From positions 186,001-250,000 of the forward strand of contig CAVWUM010000002.1 of assembly GCA_963758205.1 (NCBI GenBank): DNA of 64,000 nucleotides. The letters are read 5' to 3'. A program made the position numbers and the translations under genes. Positions 1-8,377 of this stretch are shown here, one piece after another (the stretch's first letter is position 1; the number at the start of each line of letters is the position of its first letter). The notes under the pieces were generated by a model. It made no database searches and was not told the origin of the DNA. It saw only the letters and a list, made by a program, of their open reading frames with translations. This DNA comes from Owenweeksia sp963758205 (GTDB lineage: Bacteria > Bacteroidota > Bacteroidia > Flavobacteriales > Schleiferiaceae).

Positions 1-1409
1 TTTTCCCTGCTTACTCGGATACCGCAATACGTATTCACTTTTGGGGAGATGAAATTGAAGCTATTGAACGCTTTGAACCCGCCAGCCGTGATATTATTGA
101 AAAATTTGAACGCATCAGGATTTTCCCCGCTAACATATTTGTAACCAGCAAAAGCACTTTAAAATCGGCCATACATAACATACAGGATGATATGGTGGAG
201 CAGGTAGAGTTTTTTAAGCAAACCCAGCGCCCGCTGGAGGCCAAGCGCCTGCAGGAACGCACGGAGTTTGACCTGGAAATGATTCGCGAACTGGGCTATT
301 GTTCGGGTATTGAGAACTACTCCCGCTACCTGGATGGTCGCCTGCCCGGCACCCGCCCCTTCTGTCTCCTTGACTATTTTCCTGATGATTACCTGATGGT
401 GATTGATGAAAGCCACGTGACCGTTTCGCAGGTGCGGGCTATGTATGGTGGAGACCGTTCCCGTAAGGAAAACCTAGTGGAGTACGGTTTCAGGCTACCA
501 GCCGCCATGGATAACCGCCCATTGAAATTTGAGGAATTTGAAGCCCTGCAAAACCAGGTGCTCTACATAAGTGCTACGCCTGCCGAGTATGAGCTGGAAA
601 AATCCGGGGGCGTGGTGGTGGAACAGCTTATCCGACCTACCGGGCTGCTTGACCCTGTAATTGAGGTGCGCCCGGTTGAAAACCAGGTGGACGACCTTTT
701 GGAGGAAATAAACATCCGTACCGAAATTGATGAGCGGGTATTGGTAACCACCCTCACCAAGCGTATGGCCGAAGAACTTACCAAGTACCTTACCCGCTAT
801 GGGGTGCGCTGCCGTTACATACACTCTGATGTTGATACTTTGGAGCGCGTGGAAATTATGCGCGATTTGCGACTTGGGGTTTTTGATGTACTGATTGGCG
901 TAAACCTTCTGCGCGAAGGTCTGGATTTACCGGAAGTATCCTTAGTAGCCATTTTGGATGCCGATAAGGAGGGCTTTTTACGTTCGGAGCGCTCATTGGT
1001 GCAAACTGTAGGACGAGCGGCCCGCCACCTAAAAGGTAAAGCTATAATGTATGCCGCCAAGATTACCGACAGTATGCAGCAAACCATTGATGAAACCAAC
1101 AGGCGCAGGGCTACACAGGCCGAGTACAACGAAAAGCATGGCATCACACCTACTGCACTTAACAAATCCAAACACTCTATACTGGCTGGCTCAGGAGCTA
1201 CTACGGCTGCTTACCTGCCTAACGACAGTACCAATATTGCGGCTGAGCCGGAAGTAGTGTATCAATCCAAAGAGCAGCTCCGCAAGGAGATTGAGAAAAC
1301 CCGCAGGAAAATGGAACTGGCGGCTAAGGCGCTTGACTTTTTAGAGGCGGCTAACCTGCGCGATGAAATTGGTGTGCTGGAGCAGAAAATGGAGAAGGAG
1401 TTTGAGTAA
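1..1409 (+). CDS. uvrB: Excinuclease ABC subunit UvrB, 3' part (5' end outside window)
   Basis: DNA helicase-like damage-verification subunit of UvrABC nucleotide excision repair, cytoplasmic. The reading frame is open from base 3, so the first ATG at 192 is internal and roughly 200 N-terminal residues lie off the window. Visible landmarks are the IFPANIFV segment, VIDESHVT (helicase motif II, DEAD-like), the YGGDRSRKENLVEYGFRLP region, ISATPAEYE, the helicase C half with GVNLLREGLDLPEVSLVAILDADKEGFLRS split over two conserved blocks, and QTVGRAAR (motif VI). The last 45 residues form the UVR motif that contacts UvrC. The 3' end and stop codon are also the start of a repeat that recurs at 3460. 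Family assignment is secure. Confidence 0.97.
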   Translation, partial: FPAYSDTAIRIHFWGDEIEAIERFEPASRDIIEKFERIRIFPANIFVTSKSTLKSAIHNIQDDMVEQVEFFKQTQRPLEAKRLQERTEFDLEMIRELGYCSGIENYSRYLDGRLPGTRPFCLLDYFPDDYLMVIDESHVTVSQVRAMYGGDRSRKENLVEYGFRLPAAMDNRPLKFEEFEALQNQVLYISATPAEYELEKSGGVVVEQLIRPTGLLDPVIEVRPVENQVDDLLEEINIRTEIDERVLVTTLTKRMAEELTKYLTRYGVRCRYIHSDVDTLERVEIMRDLRLGVFDVLIGVNLLREGLDLPEVSLVAILDADKEGFLRSERSLVQTVGRAARHLKGKAIMYAAKITDSMQQTIDETNRRRATQAEYNEKHGITPTALNKSKHSILAGSGATTAAYLPNDSTNIAAEPEVVYQSKEQLRKEIEKTRRKMELAAKALDFLEAANLRDEIGVLEQKMEKEFE

Positions 1410-1641
1410 TTCAGTTGGCAGTTTTGCGGTTGGCAATTGGCATTAGGGAGTATGCAAAAGAGCAGTTGGCAATTACTCAGTTGGCAGTATGCAAGAGTGC
1501 AGTTGCAATTTGCAATTGGATAGTGAAGGGTTTGACAAGCATGTAAGCCCTTCGACTGCCGCTCAGGGTGACAAGGGTTAAGGCAGTTTTGCAGTAAGCA
1601 GTTGGCAATTTGCAAACTGATTAATTGCTAACTGCAAACTG
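1389..1641. repeat. Long intergenic repeat, copy 1
   Basis: Begins inside the last codons of uvrB (atggagaaggagtttgagta) and runs to 2 bp before the stop of the next gene. It is built from iterations of CAGTTGGCA / TTTGCAGTTGG words and contains the block CCCTTCGACTGCCGCTCAGG followed by GTGACAAGGG (1548-1580). A second copy lies at 3460-3678. No coding potential is credible; the short frames inside it arise from the simple word repetition. Confidence 0.85.
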
Positions 1642-1642
1642 G

Positions 1643-3370
1643 TTACCTCAGTACAGTGACAATTCCATACACAACACGCTCTTTACTGCCGTCATTGGCT
1701 TTTACTACATAGGTGTGATTTCCGAAAACGGTTTTACCATTAAAAGTACCATCCCAGCAAATGGCAGGATCATAACTTTCAAAAACCTGCTGGCCCCAGC
1801 GGTTAAATACAGTAAGCTGGTATGATTCATACTCTGTAATGTAAATCTCAAAGCAATCATTTAGCCCATCGCTATTGGGTGTAAACGCATTGGGGATGTA
1901 AAGCTCCATTTCGCAGCCCTCATCATTTATGGTAAAGTTATAAGTGCGGGTTTCGCAACTGTTGTCCGCCTCCAATACATAATCAGCCTGTTCGGTTAGC
2001 AAAAGATTTAGGCCACTTAAAGGTTTTTCGTTGAGAGTATAGATAAAGCCCTCCGGTAGTTTTACAGTCATTTGTTCTCCGCTGCACAAAGCCGTATCTC
2101 TAATGTTAAGGTTGGGCAAAGCATCTACCGGTTTGTAGTTCAATTCAAAGTTAAAATCCTGGCTTTCGCAAGTATTGGTGGCTTTTAGCAAATATTGCCC
2201 AGCTGTCTTTATTGAAAAGCTACTGCCAACCGGGCTACTATTTAAGGTGTAGGTTACGCCATTACTCGGCAGGCTATAGCTTACCACCTCCCCCTCACAC
2301 ACCGTAGTATCATTTACCGCTATGGCGGGAAGCTCCTGTAATGGCGAAACCACTATGGTATCACTCAATACATCCCCGCACGGGTAATAAGCATCTACAT
2401 AATAAGTGCCGGGTTGGGTTATAGTGCGCAGGCTATCCGTAGTGCCATCATCCCATCTCCACGAAAGGGCCTCTCTCGCATTGGTAAATAAAGTGAGGCT
2501 ATCTCCAGGGCAAATAGCAGTATCGCTGCTTGAGGTTAAAAGCGTATCAGAAGGTGGCAGGCGGTGTAGGTTGAGAGAATCTACATTGAATCTACACATC
2601 ACTACACCATCAATTGCATTCACTACATTGTAAACGAGATTATTCCTGAATCTTAAAACTTGAGTTGTTGCTAAAGGTCTAAAGCAACCCAAGGTCAAAT
2701 ATTGCTCACCACCAGTGGCTACGAAAGTACCAGTAATACGGCTATAATTTGTAGTATCGGTAATAAAGGTACTCGGTAAAGTAATCTGAGGATTAATATT
2801 AGCTGTATCAAATGAAAATCCCCACGGACTTACATCGTCAAATATTCTTTCTTTAGAAATGTAGGCACCAAAATTTGTAGATGAATGTAATAGTTTTGAT
2901 GAAGCAAGAGAATCCTGTGGATTTGGAAAAGTATAGTCAATGGCCGTTGGAAGAATATACATGGTAAACCGATACGTACAGCCAGCTTTAAGTGAATCAT
3001 GAAGTTTACATTGTAAAAAGGCCTTGGTGTATTGCGCTCCGGGAGGATTGGATGAATTATAATAAAAACCAATAAGCCCATTGGCATTACCATGATAAGG
3101 CCTAATCAAATTTAAGTTCCCTCTACTTGCCTCAAGAATATAGCTAGTCATTTGCCCACCAAAAGGGGTTGGGTCAAACCAGTCTGTAATGCCCCTAAAA
3201 ACGGTCTGTGAGCTATCGGTGTACTGCCAGTTATAGTCATTAAAGTTTTCAAAAGAGGGGTTGGGTATAAGGTTTTGGCTTTGCACCATTATACAGCAAA
3301 GCAAAAGACCTACCACCCAAAAAGGGCGGTAGGTTTTTAAGAGATTATATGCTTTGCAAAGTCTTTTCAA
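1643..3370 (-). CDS. T9SS type B sorting-domain (gliding-motility-associated C-terminal) secreted protein
   Basis: Predicted exported cell-surface protein of 575 aa. The N-terminus is basic (KRLCKAYNLLKTYR), then has a hydrophobic stretch ending in VQSQ, consistent with a signal peptide. Residues ~30-260 resemble a secreted carbohydrate-binding-like jelly-roll (NLIPNPSFEN start) of unknown ligand. Residues ~280-480 hold repeated Ig/PKD-like segments with CxGE/CPGD-type cysteines. The last 85 residues are the CHU_C/type B T9SS sorting domain, starting YIPNAFTPNSDGLND and ending YGIVTVLR. The gene sits between two copies of the intergenic repeat, is opposite in strand to its neighbours and may have been inserted next to uvrB. 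The substrate is unknown. Confidence 0.88.
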   Translation of the reverse strand: MKRLCKAYNLLKTYRPFWVVGLLLCCIMVQSQNLIPNPSFENFNDYNWQYTDSSQTVFRGITDWFDPTPFGGQMTSYILEASRGNLNLIRPYHGNANGLIGFYYNSSNPPGAQYTKAFLQCKLHDSLKAGCTYRFTMYILPTAIDYTFPNPQDSLASSKLLHSSTNFGAYISKERIFDDVSPWGFSFDTANINPQITLPSTFITDTTNYSRITGTFVATGGEQYLTLGCFRPLATTQVLRFRNNLVYNVVNAIDGVVMCRFNVDSLNLHRLPPSDTLLTSSSDTAICPGDSLTLFTNAREALSWRWDDGTTDSLRTITQPGTYYVDAYYPCGDVLSDTIVVSPLQELPAIAVNDTTVCEGEVVSYSLPSNGVTYTLNSSPVGSSFSIKTAGQYLLKATNTCESQDFNFELNYKPVDALPNLNIRDTALCSGEQMTVKLPEGFIYTLNEKPLSGLNLLLTEQADYVLEADNSCETRTYNFTINDEGCEMELYIPNAFTPNSDGLNDCFEIYITEYESYQLTVFNRWGQQVFESYDPAICWDGTFNGKTVFGNHTYVVKANDGSKERVVYGIVTVLR

Positions 3371-3459
3371 GGCTTGAAATGATTATGTCAAACGTAAGAT
3401 ATATCTTAAATATAGACCTTATAATTTTAGATTAGTTGCTTCACAAGCTCTTTTATCAC

Positions 3460-3678
3460 ATGGAGACGGAGTTTGAGTAGTTCAGTTGGCAGTTTTACAG
3501 TTGGAAATTTGCAGTTGGCAGTGTGCAAAAGGGCAGTTGGCAATTTGCAGTTGGATAGTGAAGAGTTTGAAAAGCATGTAAGCCCTTCGACTGGCGCTCA
3601 GGGTGACAGGCGTTCTGGCAGTTTTGCAGTAAGCAGTTGGCAATTTGCAAACTGATTAATTGCTAATTGCAAACTGAT
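3460..3678. repeat. Long intergenic repeat, copy 2, carrying a copy of the uvrB 3' end
   Basis: Starts atggagacggagtttgagta, a near-identical copy of the last codons of uvrB, then continues with the same CAGTTGGCA/TTTGCAGTTGG words, the CCCTTCGACTGGCGCTCAGG block (from 3583) and the final GCAAACTGATTAATTGCTAA segment. It is about 30 bp shorter than copy 1 because one internal word block is missing. The rest of the 3371-3821 gap shows no gene apart from the promoter box at 3810. Confidence 0.85.
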
Positions 3679-3809
3679 GAGTTGCATATCTGTTTCATAA
3701 AAGATTTACTGTCCTGCTTAAACCTTTTGCGCTCGTCCTCATCAAAGCCTGAAGTCATGAAATAGAACCACTCTATTAACAGCATTGCAATATTCACCTT
3801 ACAAAAAGA

Positions 3810-3818
3810 TACTTTTGC
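3810..3818 (+). promoter_or_regulatory. Bacteroidota -7 promoter box (TACTTTTGC)
   Basis: Matches TAnnTTTG and ends 4 nt before the ATG at 3822, implying an essentially leaderless mRNA. A TTG at 3785-3787 lies 22 nt upstream, close to the usual -33 spacing. Confidence 0.65.
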
Positions 3819-3821
3819 AAC

Positions 3822-6206
3822 ATGCAAAAATGGTTTACCCTCCTACTGCTTGTAGCAGTGTTTATAGTTAAGGCCCAGGTTACCGGTACCGTTACCGATG
3901 CGGATGATAAGCCCCTGCCCGGTGCGGCCATTGCAGCCTTTAATGGTGAGGAATTGATTTCGGGCACAACGGCCGGCCCTGATGGAACTTTCTCCCTGAA
4001 ACTGGAACCTGGTAAATACCGCCTTGAGTTCACCTTTATTTCGTTTCAAAAACTGGTGAAAGTAATAACCCTTGAGCCGGGCATTACAAACAAAGACCTT
4101 GGAACGATTGGTCTGCTGGAAACTACTGCTGCGCTTGAAGAAGTTACCGTTACCACCCAGGCCAACCTTATGGAACTAAAGCAGGATAAACGCATTTTTA
4201 ATGTAGCTGCCGATGTTACGGCCAAAGGCTCAAATGCCTCTGATATTTTGAATAATGTGCCCTCGGTAAGTGTGGATGTAGAGGGTAATGTAAGCCTCCG
4301 CGGAAGCCAGAATGTGCGCATACTTATAGATGGAAAACCTTCCGGCCTGGTGGGCACCGATCCTGCCACAGCATTGCGGTTATTACAGGGCAGCATGATT
4401 GAACGCATTGAGGTAATTACAAACCCCTCTGCCCGCTATGATGCGGAAGGGGAAGCGGGAATTATCAATATTGTATTGAAGAAAGATGAACGTAAGGGCA
4501 TTAACGGCACTTTTGAGGCCAATGCCGGTTACCCGGAAAACTTTGGTGCCACCGCGGGGATAAATTACCGTACAGGTAAATTCAACTGGTTTGCCAATGG
4601 CGGCTATAATTACAGGCGCTCACCGGGTGGTGGCTACACCGAGCAGCAATTTTATTTACCGCAATCAGACAGCAGCTTTAGCCGCTACTCCGGCAGGGAA
4701 CAAATACGTGGAGGCCACAGTGCCACTTTACGATTTGGAGCGGATTATGCCATCACCCCAACCCAAACCATTACGGGTACCTTTCTTTACCGGCCCTCTT
4801 TGGCCAATAATGAGGCCACTATTGGTTATGATGAGTTTGATGAAAACGGGAATCTGATAAGCAGCAGCAGGCGCTTTGATCAGGAAATGGAAACCGAGCA
4901 AACCCTGGAGGGTGATATACACTACGAAAAACAGTTTAAGGGTAAGGATCATAAGCTTACCGCAGATTTTAAATTTCAGGATAGTGATGACCGTGAGCAA
5001 TCAGACATCACCCAGACCTTTGCAGAAGGCACAGCTGATATCCTGCAAAAAGTAAATAACCAGGAGGATGAACAAACCATACTCGCCCAGTTGGATTATA
5101 TAAAACCCTTTACCGAAAAGCGGCAGCTGGAAATGGGGGCCAAAGCTACCTTCAGGGATATTATTAATGATTATGGCGTTTCGGAGCGGGATAGTACAGG
5201 AGAGTTTATTCCCCTGCAAAGGTTTACCAACGACTTCCGCTACCTGGAAAATATTTATGCCGGTTACCTGATTTACAGCGATGCTTACAAAAAACTGAGT
5301 TACCAGTTAGGGCTGCGGGCCGAGTATTCCGATATTTCCACCGAAGTGATAAAGGAGCAGCAGTTCAATAATCAGCAGTACATCAACTTTTTTCCCAGTG
5401 CCTTCCTTACATGGAAAATTAATAAGGTAAGCGACTGGCAACTGAATTACAGCCGAAGGATCAGCAGGCCGTGGTTCAGGGCATTGCTCCCTTTCTCAAG
5501 TTATTCGGATAACGTAAACCTTTGGGGTGGTAATCCCACTCTGCAACCCGAATACACGGACTCCTACGAAACGGGCTATCTGCGTTATCTTAAAAAAGGA
5601 AGTATTTACGGGGGCGTGTATTACCGCCATCGTACCAATGTTACAGAGCGCATACAGGTTTCCACAGATTCTGGCGGAACATTCAGATTTCCGGTTAACC
5701 TTGCCGTACAGGATGCTTATGGTTTTGAATTTAACCTGAGCCTGAAACCGCTAAGCTGGTACAACGTAAATCTTAATGCCAACCTTTATAATGCCATTAC
5801 CACCGGTAGTTATGAGGGTGTGGATTATGGCAATACTAACTTCAGTTCACAAGGCCGCATTATGAACAGATTTACCTTCTGGAAGAGCGATCTGCAGCTG
5901 AGTTTTAATTTCCAGGGGCCATCTACCTCACCACAGGGCCGGGACCTTGGTATTTACACGGCCGACCTTGGTTGGAGCAAAGACATTATGAATGATAATG
6001 GCACTATTACCTTTTCGGTGAGGGATCTATTTAATACCCGAAAGAGAAGAAGCTATACCAATGGCGAAAACTTCACCAGCTACTCAGAGTTTCAGTGGAG
6101 ACAAAGACAGTTTATGCTGAGCTTTACCTACAGGCTAAACCAAAAGAAAAGCCGTGCCCCTAAAGGTAATGGTGGAAATATGGATGGCGATATGGATGCG
6201 CCATAG
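3822..6206 (+). CDS. TonB-dependent-receptor-like outer-membrane beta-barrel protein (carboxypeptidase-like N-terminal domain)
   Basis: 794-aa outer-membrane protein. Residues 1-19 form a signal peptide (hydrophobic core then KAQ). Residues ~20-100 are a CarboxypepD_reg-like domain (VTGTVTDADDKPLPGAAI). Residues ~110-220 are a plug-like region (ILNNVPSVSVDVEGNVSLRG, IERIEVITNPSARYDAEG), and the rest is the outer-membrane beta-barrel family 3 domain (PF14905-like), rich in alternating aromatic strands and ending in a typical barrel strand before a low-complexity Gly/Asp tail. Members are usually annotated TonB-dependent receptors or outer-membrane beta-barrel proteins; the substrate cannot be inferred here because no SusD or transporter partner is adjacent. 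It is monocistronic and followed by a terminator. Confidence 0.9.
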   Translation: MQKWFTLLLLVAVFIVKAQVTGTVTDADDKPLPGAAIAAFNGEELISGTTAGPDGTFSLKLEPGKYRLEFTFISFQKLVKVITLEPGITNKDLGTIGLLETTAALEEVTVTTQANLMELKQDKRIFNVAADVTAKGSNASDILNNVPSVSVDVEGNVSLRGSQNVRILIDGKPSGLVGTDPATALRLLQGSMIERIEVITNPSARYDAEGEAGIINIVLKKDERKGINGTFEANAGYPENFGATAGINYRTGKFNWFANGGYNYRRSPGGGYTEQQFYLPQSDSSFSRYSGREQIRGGHSATLRFGADYAITPTQTITGTFLYRPSLANNEATIGYDEFDENGNLISSSRRFDQEMETEQTLEGDIHYEKQFKGKDHKLTADFKFQDSDDREQSDITQTFAEGTADILQKVNNQEDEQTILAQLDYIKPFTEKRQLEMGAKATFRDIINDYGVSERDSTGEFIPLQRFTNDFRYLENIYAGYLIYSDAYKKLSYQLGLRAEYSDISTEVIKEQQFNNQQYINFFPSAFLTWKINKVSDWQLNYSRRISRPWFRALLPFSSYSDNVNLWGGNPTLQPEYTDSYETGYLRYLKKGSIYGGVYYRHRTNVTERIQVSTDSGGTFRFPVNLAVQDAYGFEFNLSLKPLSWYNVNLNANLYNAITTGSYEGVDYGNTNFSSQGRIMNRFTFWKSDLQLSFNFQGPSTSPQGRDLGIYTADLGWSKDIMNDNGTITFSVRDLFNTRKRRSYTNGENFTSYSEFQWRQRQFMLSFTYRLNQKKSRAPKGNGGNMDGDMDAP

Positions 6207-6211
6207 CCCAT

Positions 6212-6248
6212 AAAAAAACCGCTTCAACAAATTGTCAAAGCGGCTTTT
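6212..6248. terminator. Bidirectional intrinsic terminator
   Basis: Stem CCGCTT (6219-6224) / AAGCGG (6238-6243). It is flanked on the left by seven A's (a strong T-run when read from the minus strand) and on the right by CTTTTAG. It closes the receptor gene from the left and the immunophilin operon from the right. Confidence 0.8.
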
Positions 6249-6312
6249 AGTATTCTATAGATAAGCAGTAAGACTACAATATACAGTGTACAACCACCGT
6301 ACATTAATCCTC

Positions 6313-7245
6313 CTACCCTACTTTCACCAACTGTACATCAAATATCAGCCAGGCATTGGGCGGAATAACGCCACCGGCACCTGCGCTACCATACGCCAGG
6401 TTTGGCGGAATCACCAAACGGGCCTTATCTCCCTCGCTCAGGTGAGCTATGCCTTCTTCCCATCCGGGTATCACACGACCCTCACCCAGCTTAAAGCTGA
6501 TAGGGTTTCCGCGCCTTGATGAATCGTCAAAAATGCTACCGTCCATTAACATGCCTTTGTAATGTACCGCTACGTTTTTACCGTTTTGAGCTTTAGCTCC
6601 GTTGCCTTTTTCGGTAATGTTATAACGTAAGCCCGAAGCAGTTTTTTCAAAACCCTTGCTGGCCTCTTCCACAGCTTCCATATCCTTCATTCGGGCTCTT
6701 TCGGCCATTTCCTCTTTTTTGTTCATGTAGCTGTTAAATACCTCAGCGGCATCAAAACTTTCAGCATCCGAACCTTTACGCTCTATAGTGAGGGATTCAA
6801 TCACATCATTTTGCACAATGCTGTTTACCACATCCATTCCGTCCACCACTTTGCCAAATACGCTGTGTTTGTTATCGAGCCATGGCGTTGCCCCATGAGT
6901 TATAAAAAACTGGCTGCCGTTAGTTCCCGGACCGGCATTGGCCATGGATAGTACTCCCGGACCATCGTGCTTAAGGCTGCTGTCAAATTCATCAGGAAAG
7001 TTGTAGCCCGGGCCACCGGCTCCGGTACCCTGCGGGTCGCCCCCCTGAATCATAAAATCATTTATTACGCGGTGAAATTTCAAACCATCGTAATAAGGTG
7101 TGCCTTTATCCTTAGCCTTGTTTTCGATAGAACCTTCGGCCAGGCCCACAAAGTTGGCTACCGTCATGGGTGTACGCTTATGAAAAAGCTCCACCAAAAT
7201 TTCACCTTTAGAGGTATTAAACCTCGCAAAAATTCCTTCGCTCAT
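6313..7245 (-). CDS. Dual-family immunophilin: cyclophilin-FKBP fusion, cytoplasmic form
   Basis: 310-aa peptidyl-prolyl cis-trans isomerase with two catalytic folds and no signal peptide. Residues ~5-165 are cyclophilin with FHRVINDFMIQGGDP, MANAGPGTNGSQFFIT and PWLDNKHSVFG, so the Arg, Phe, Met, Gln, Trp and His positions of the cyclophilin A active site are all present. Residues ~195-310 are FKBP with HYKG, FDDS, GRVIPGWEEG, AYG and IPPNAWLIFDV, matching the FKBP12 pocket. A charged helical linker (~170-195) joins them. It is the last gene of the operon: its ATG begins directly after the stop of the upstream paralogue (0 bp), and a terminator lies ~65 bp downstream. Cyclophilin-FKBP fusions are known in flavobacteria; the cytoplasmic location is inferred from the missing signal peptide. 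Confidence 0.92.
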   Translation of the reverse strand: MSEGIFARFNTSKGEILVELFHKRTPMTVANFVGLAEGSIENKAKDKGTPYYDGLKFHRVINDFMIQGGDPQGTGAGGPGYNFPDEFDSSLKHDGPGVLSMANAGPGTNGSQFFITHGATPWLDNKHSVFGKVVDGMDVVNSIVQNDVIESLTIERKGSDAESFDAAEVFNSYMNKKEEMAERARMKDMEAVEEASKGFEKTASGLRYNITEKGNGAKAQNGKNVAVHYKGMLMDGSIFDDSSRRGNPISFKLGEGRVIPGWEEGIAHLSEGDKARLVIPPNLAYGSAGAGGVIPPNAWLIFDVQLVKVG

Positions 7246-8307
7246 TTATTTTACTTCAAGTAATTCCACATCAAAAATCAACCATGAGTTGGCCGGTATA
7301 GGGCCCTGACCATTTTTACCGTAACCCAATGCCGGTGGAATAACCAACCTGGCTTTGTCGCCAACGTTCAAAAGGGCTATACCTTCATCCCACCCCTTTA
7401 TTACCTGGCCTTTACCCAACACAAAACTGAAGGGCTGCCCACGATCTACAGAGCTATCGAACTTTTTGCCATTGGCTAAAGTACCTGTGTAGTGCACAAC
7501 TACAGTTTGGCCCGGTGCGGCCTTTTGGTCGCTTTCACCTTTTTCGGTAATCTTATATCGCAAACCTGATGAAGTTTCTTCATAACCTTCAGAAAGATTA
7601 TCAATAGCCTTCATGGCTTCTTTTTGCTTTTCAAGCTTAGCCTCTATTAACTTTTCCTGGGCTTCATTAAACACGGCCGGGGCATCGTATTTTTTTGCGT
7701 CCCTGCCATTTCTAAGTATAGTTACTTTTTCCATTACCACAGCCTCGTTGGGTTTATCCGCTTTATTGCGGGGTACTTTTGAAATGGCATCAGCCACTTC
7801 CTGACCTTTAATAACCTTACCAAAAATGCTGTAATTGCCATCCAACTGCTTGGTAGGAGCCACGGTAATAAAGAATTGACTTCCGTTAGTGTTTGGGCCA
7901 GCATTAGCCATGGAAACAACACCTTTATCATGGGTAAGATCGTTATCGGTTTCATTTACAAACTGGTAACCGGGGCCGCCTTGTCCGTTGCCCAGCGGGT
8001 CGCCCCCCTGAATCATAAAACCAGGTATCACCCTATGGAAGGTTAATCCGTTAAAGTATGGTTTGCCTTTATACGCCTCGGAAACTGAAGGCATGTTACC
8101 CTCGGCCAATGCGATAAAACTGGCAGAAGTAATAGGGGCCTTCTCCAACTCAAACTTAAATAGTATGTCGCCTTTATTAGTGGCAAGGTGAGCATAAATG
8201 CCGTCTTCCAGCTTTACATCCTCGCCATTTATACTAACGCTTTTTTGGGCCTGTACACCAAATACTAGGGCAAGGCTCATTAGCGCTGTAGCCATTAATC
8301 TTTTCAT
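7246..8307 (-). CDS. Dual-family immunophilin: cyclophilin-FKBP fusion, periplasmic form
   Basis: 353-aa peptidyl-prolyl isomerase with an N-terminal signal peptide (KRLMATALMSLALVFGVQAQ, cleavage after QAQ or AQ). The cyclophilin domain spans ~35-205 (FHRVIPGFMIQGGDP, SMANAGPNTNGSQFFIT), but the segment equivalent to WLDxKHxVFG reads TKQLDGNYSIFG, so the Trp and His of the cyclosporin-type site are Gln and Tyr. The FKBP domain spans ~245-353 with HYTG, FDSS, GQVIKGWDEG, GYG and IPANSWLIFDV intact. It probably folds exported proteins in the periplasm. It is the middle of three tandem paralogues and closest to the 8378 gene. Confidence 0.92.
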   Translation of the reverse strand: MKRLMATALMSLALVFGVQAQKSVSINGEDVKLEDGIYAHLATNKGDILFKFELEKAPITSASFIALAEGNMPSVSEAYKGKPYFNGLTFHRVIPGFMIQGGDPLGNGQGGPGYQFVNETDNDLTHDKGVVSMANAGPNTNGSQFFITVAPTKQLDGNYSIFGKVIKGQEVADAISKVPRNKADKPNEAVVMEKVTILRNGRDAKKYDAPAVFNEAQEKLIEAKLEKQKEAMKAIDNLSEGYEETSSGLRYKITEKGESDQKAAPGQTVVVHYTGTLANGKKFDSSVDRGQPFSFVLGKGQVIKGWDEGIALLNVGDKARLVIPPALGYGKNGQGPIPANSWLIFDVELLEVK

Positions 8308-8377
8308 CTGTTATAGGATTTTTGTTAAGGTGGCCCGCCAGCTATAAGTGATCGGGCGCACCATAATTACTTTAGGT

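Noticed and set aside
1410..1641. CRISPR-like array of CAGTTGGCA words
   Set aside because: Word length and spacing are irregular, no constant 23-47 bp direct repeat with unique spacers, no cas genes.
3473..3655. Short frame inside the intergenic repeat
   Set aside because: Made of the repeated CAGTTGGCA words and repeated non-coding block; no protein similarity expected.
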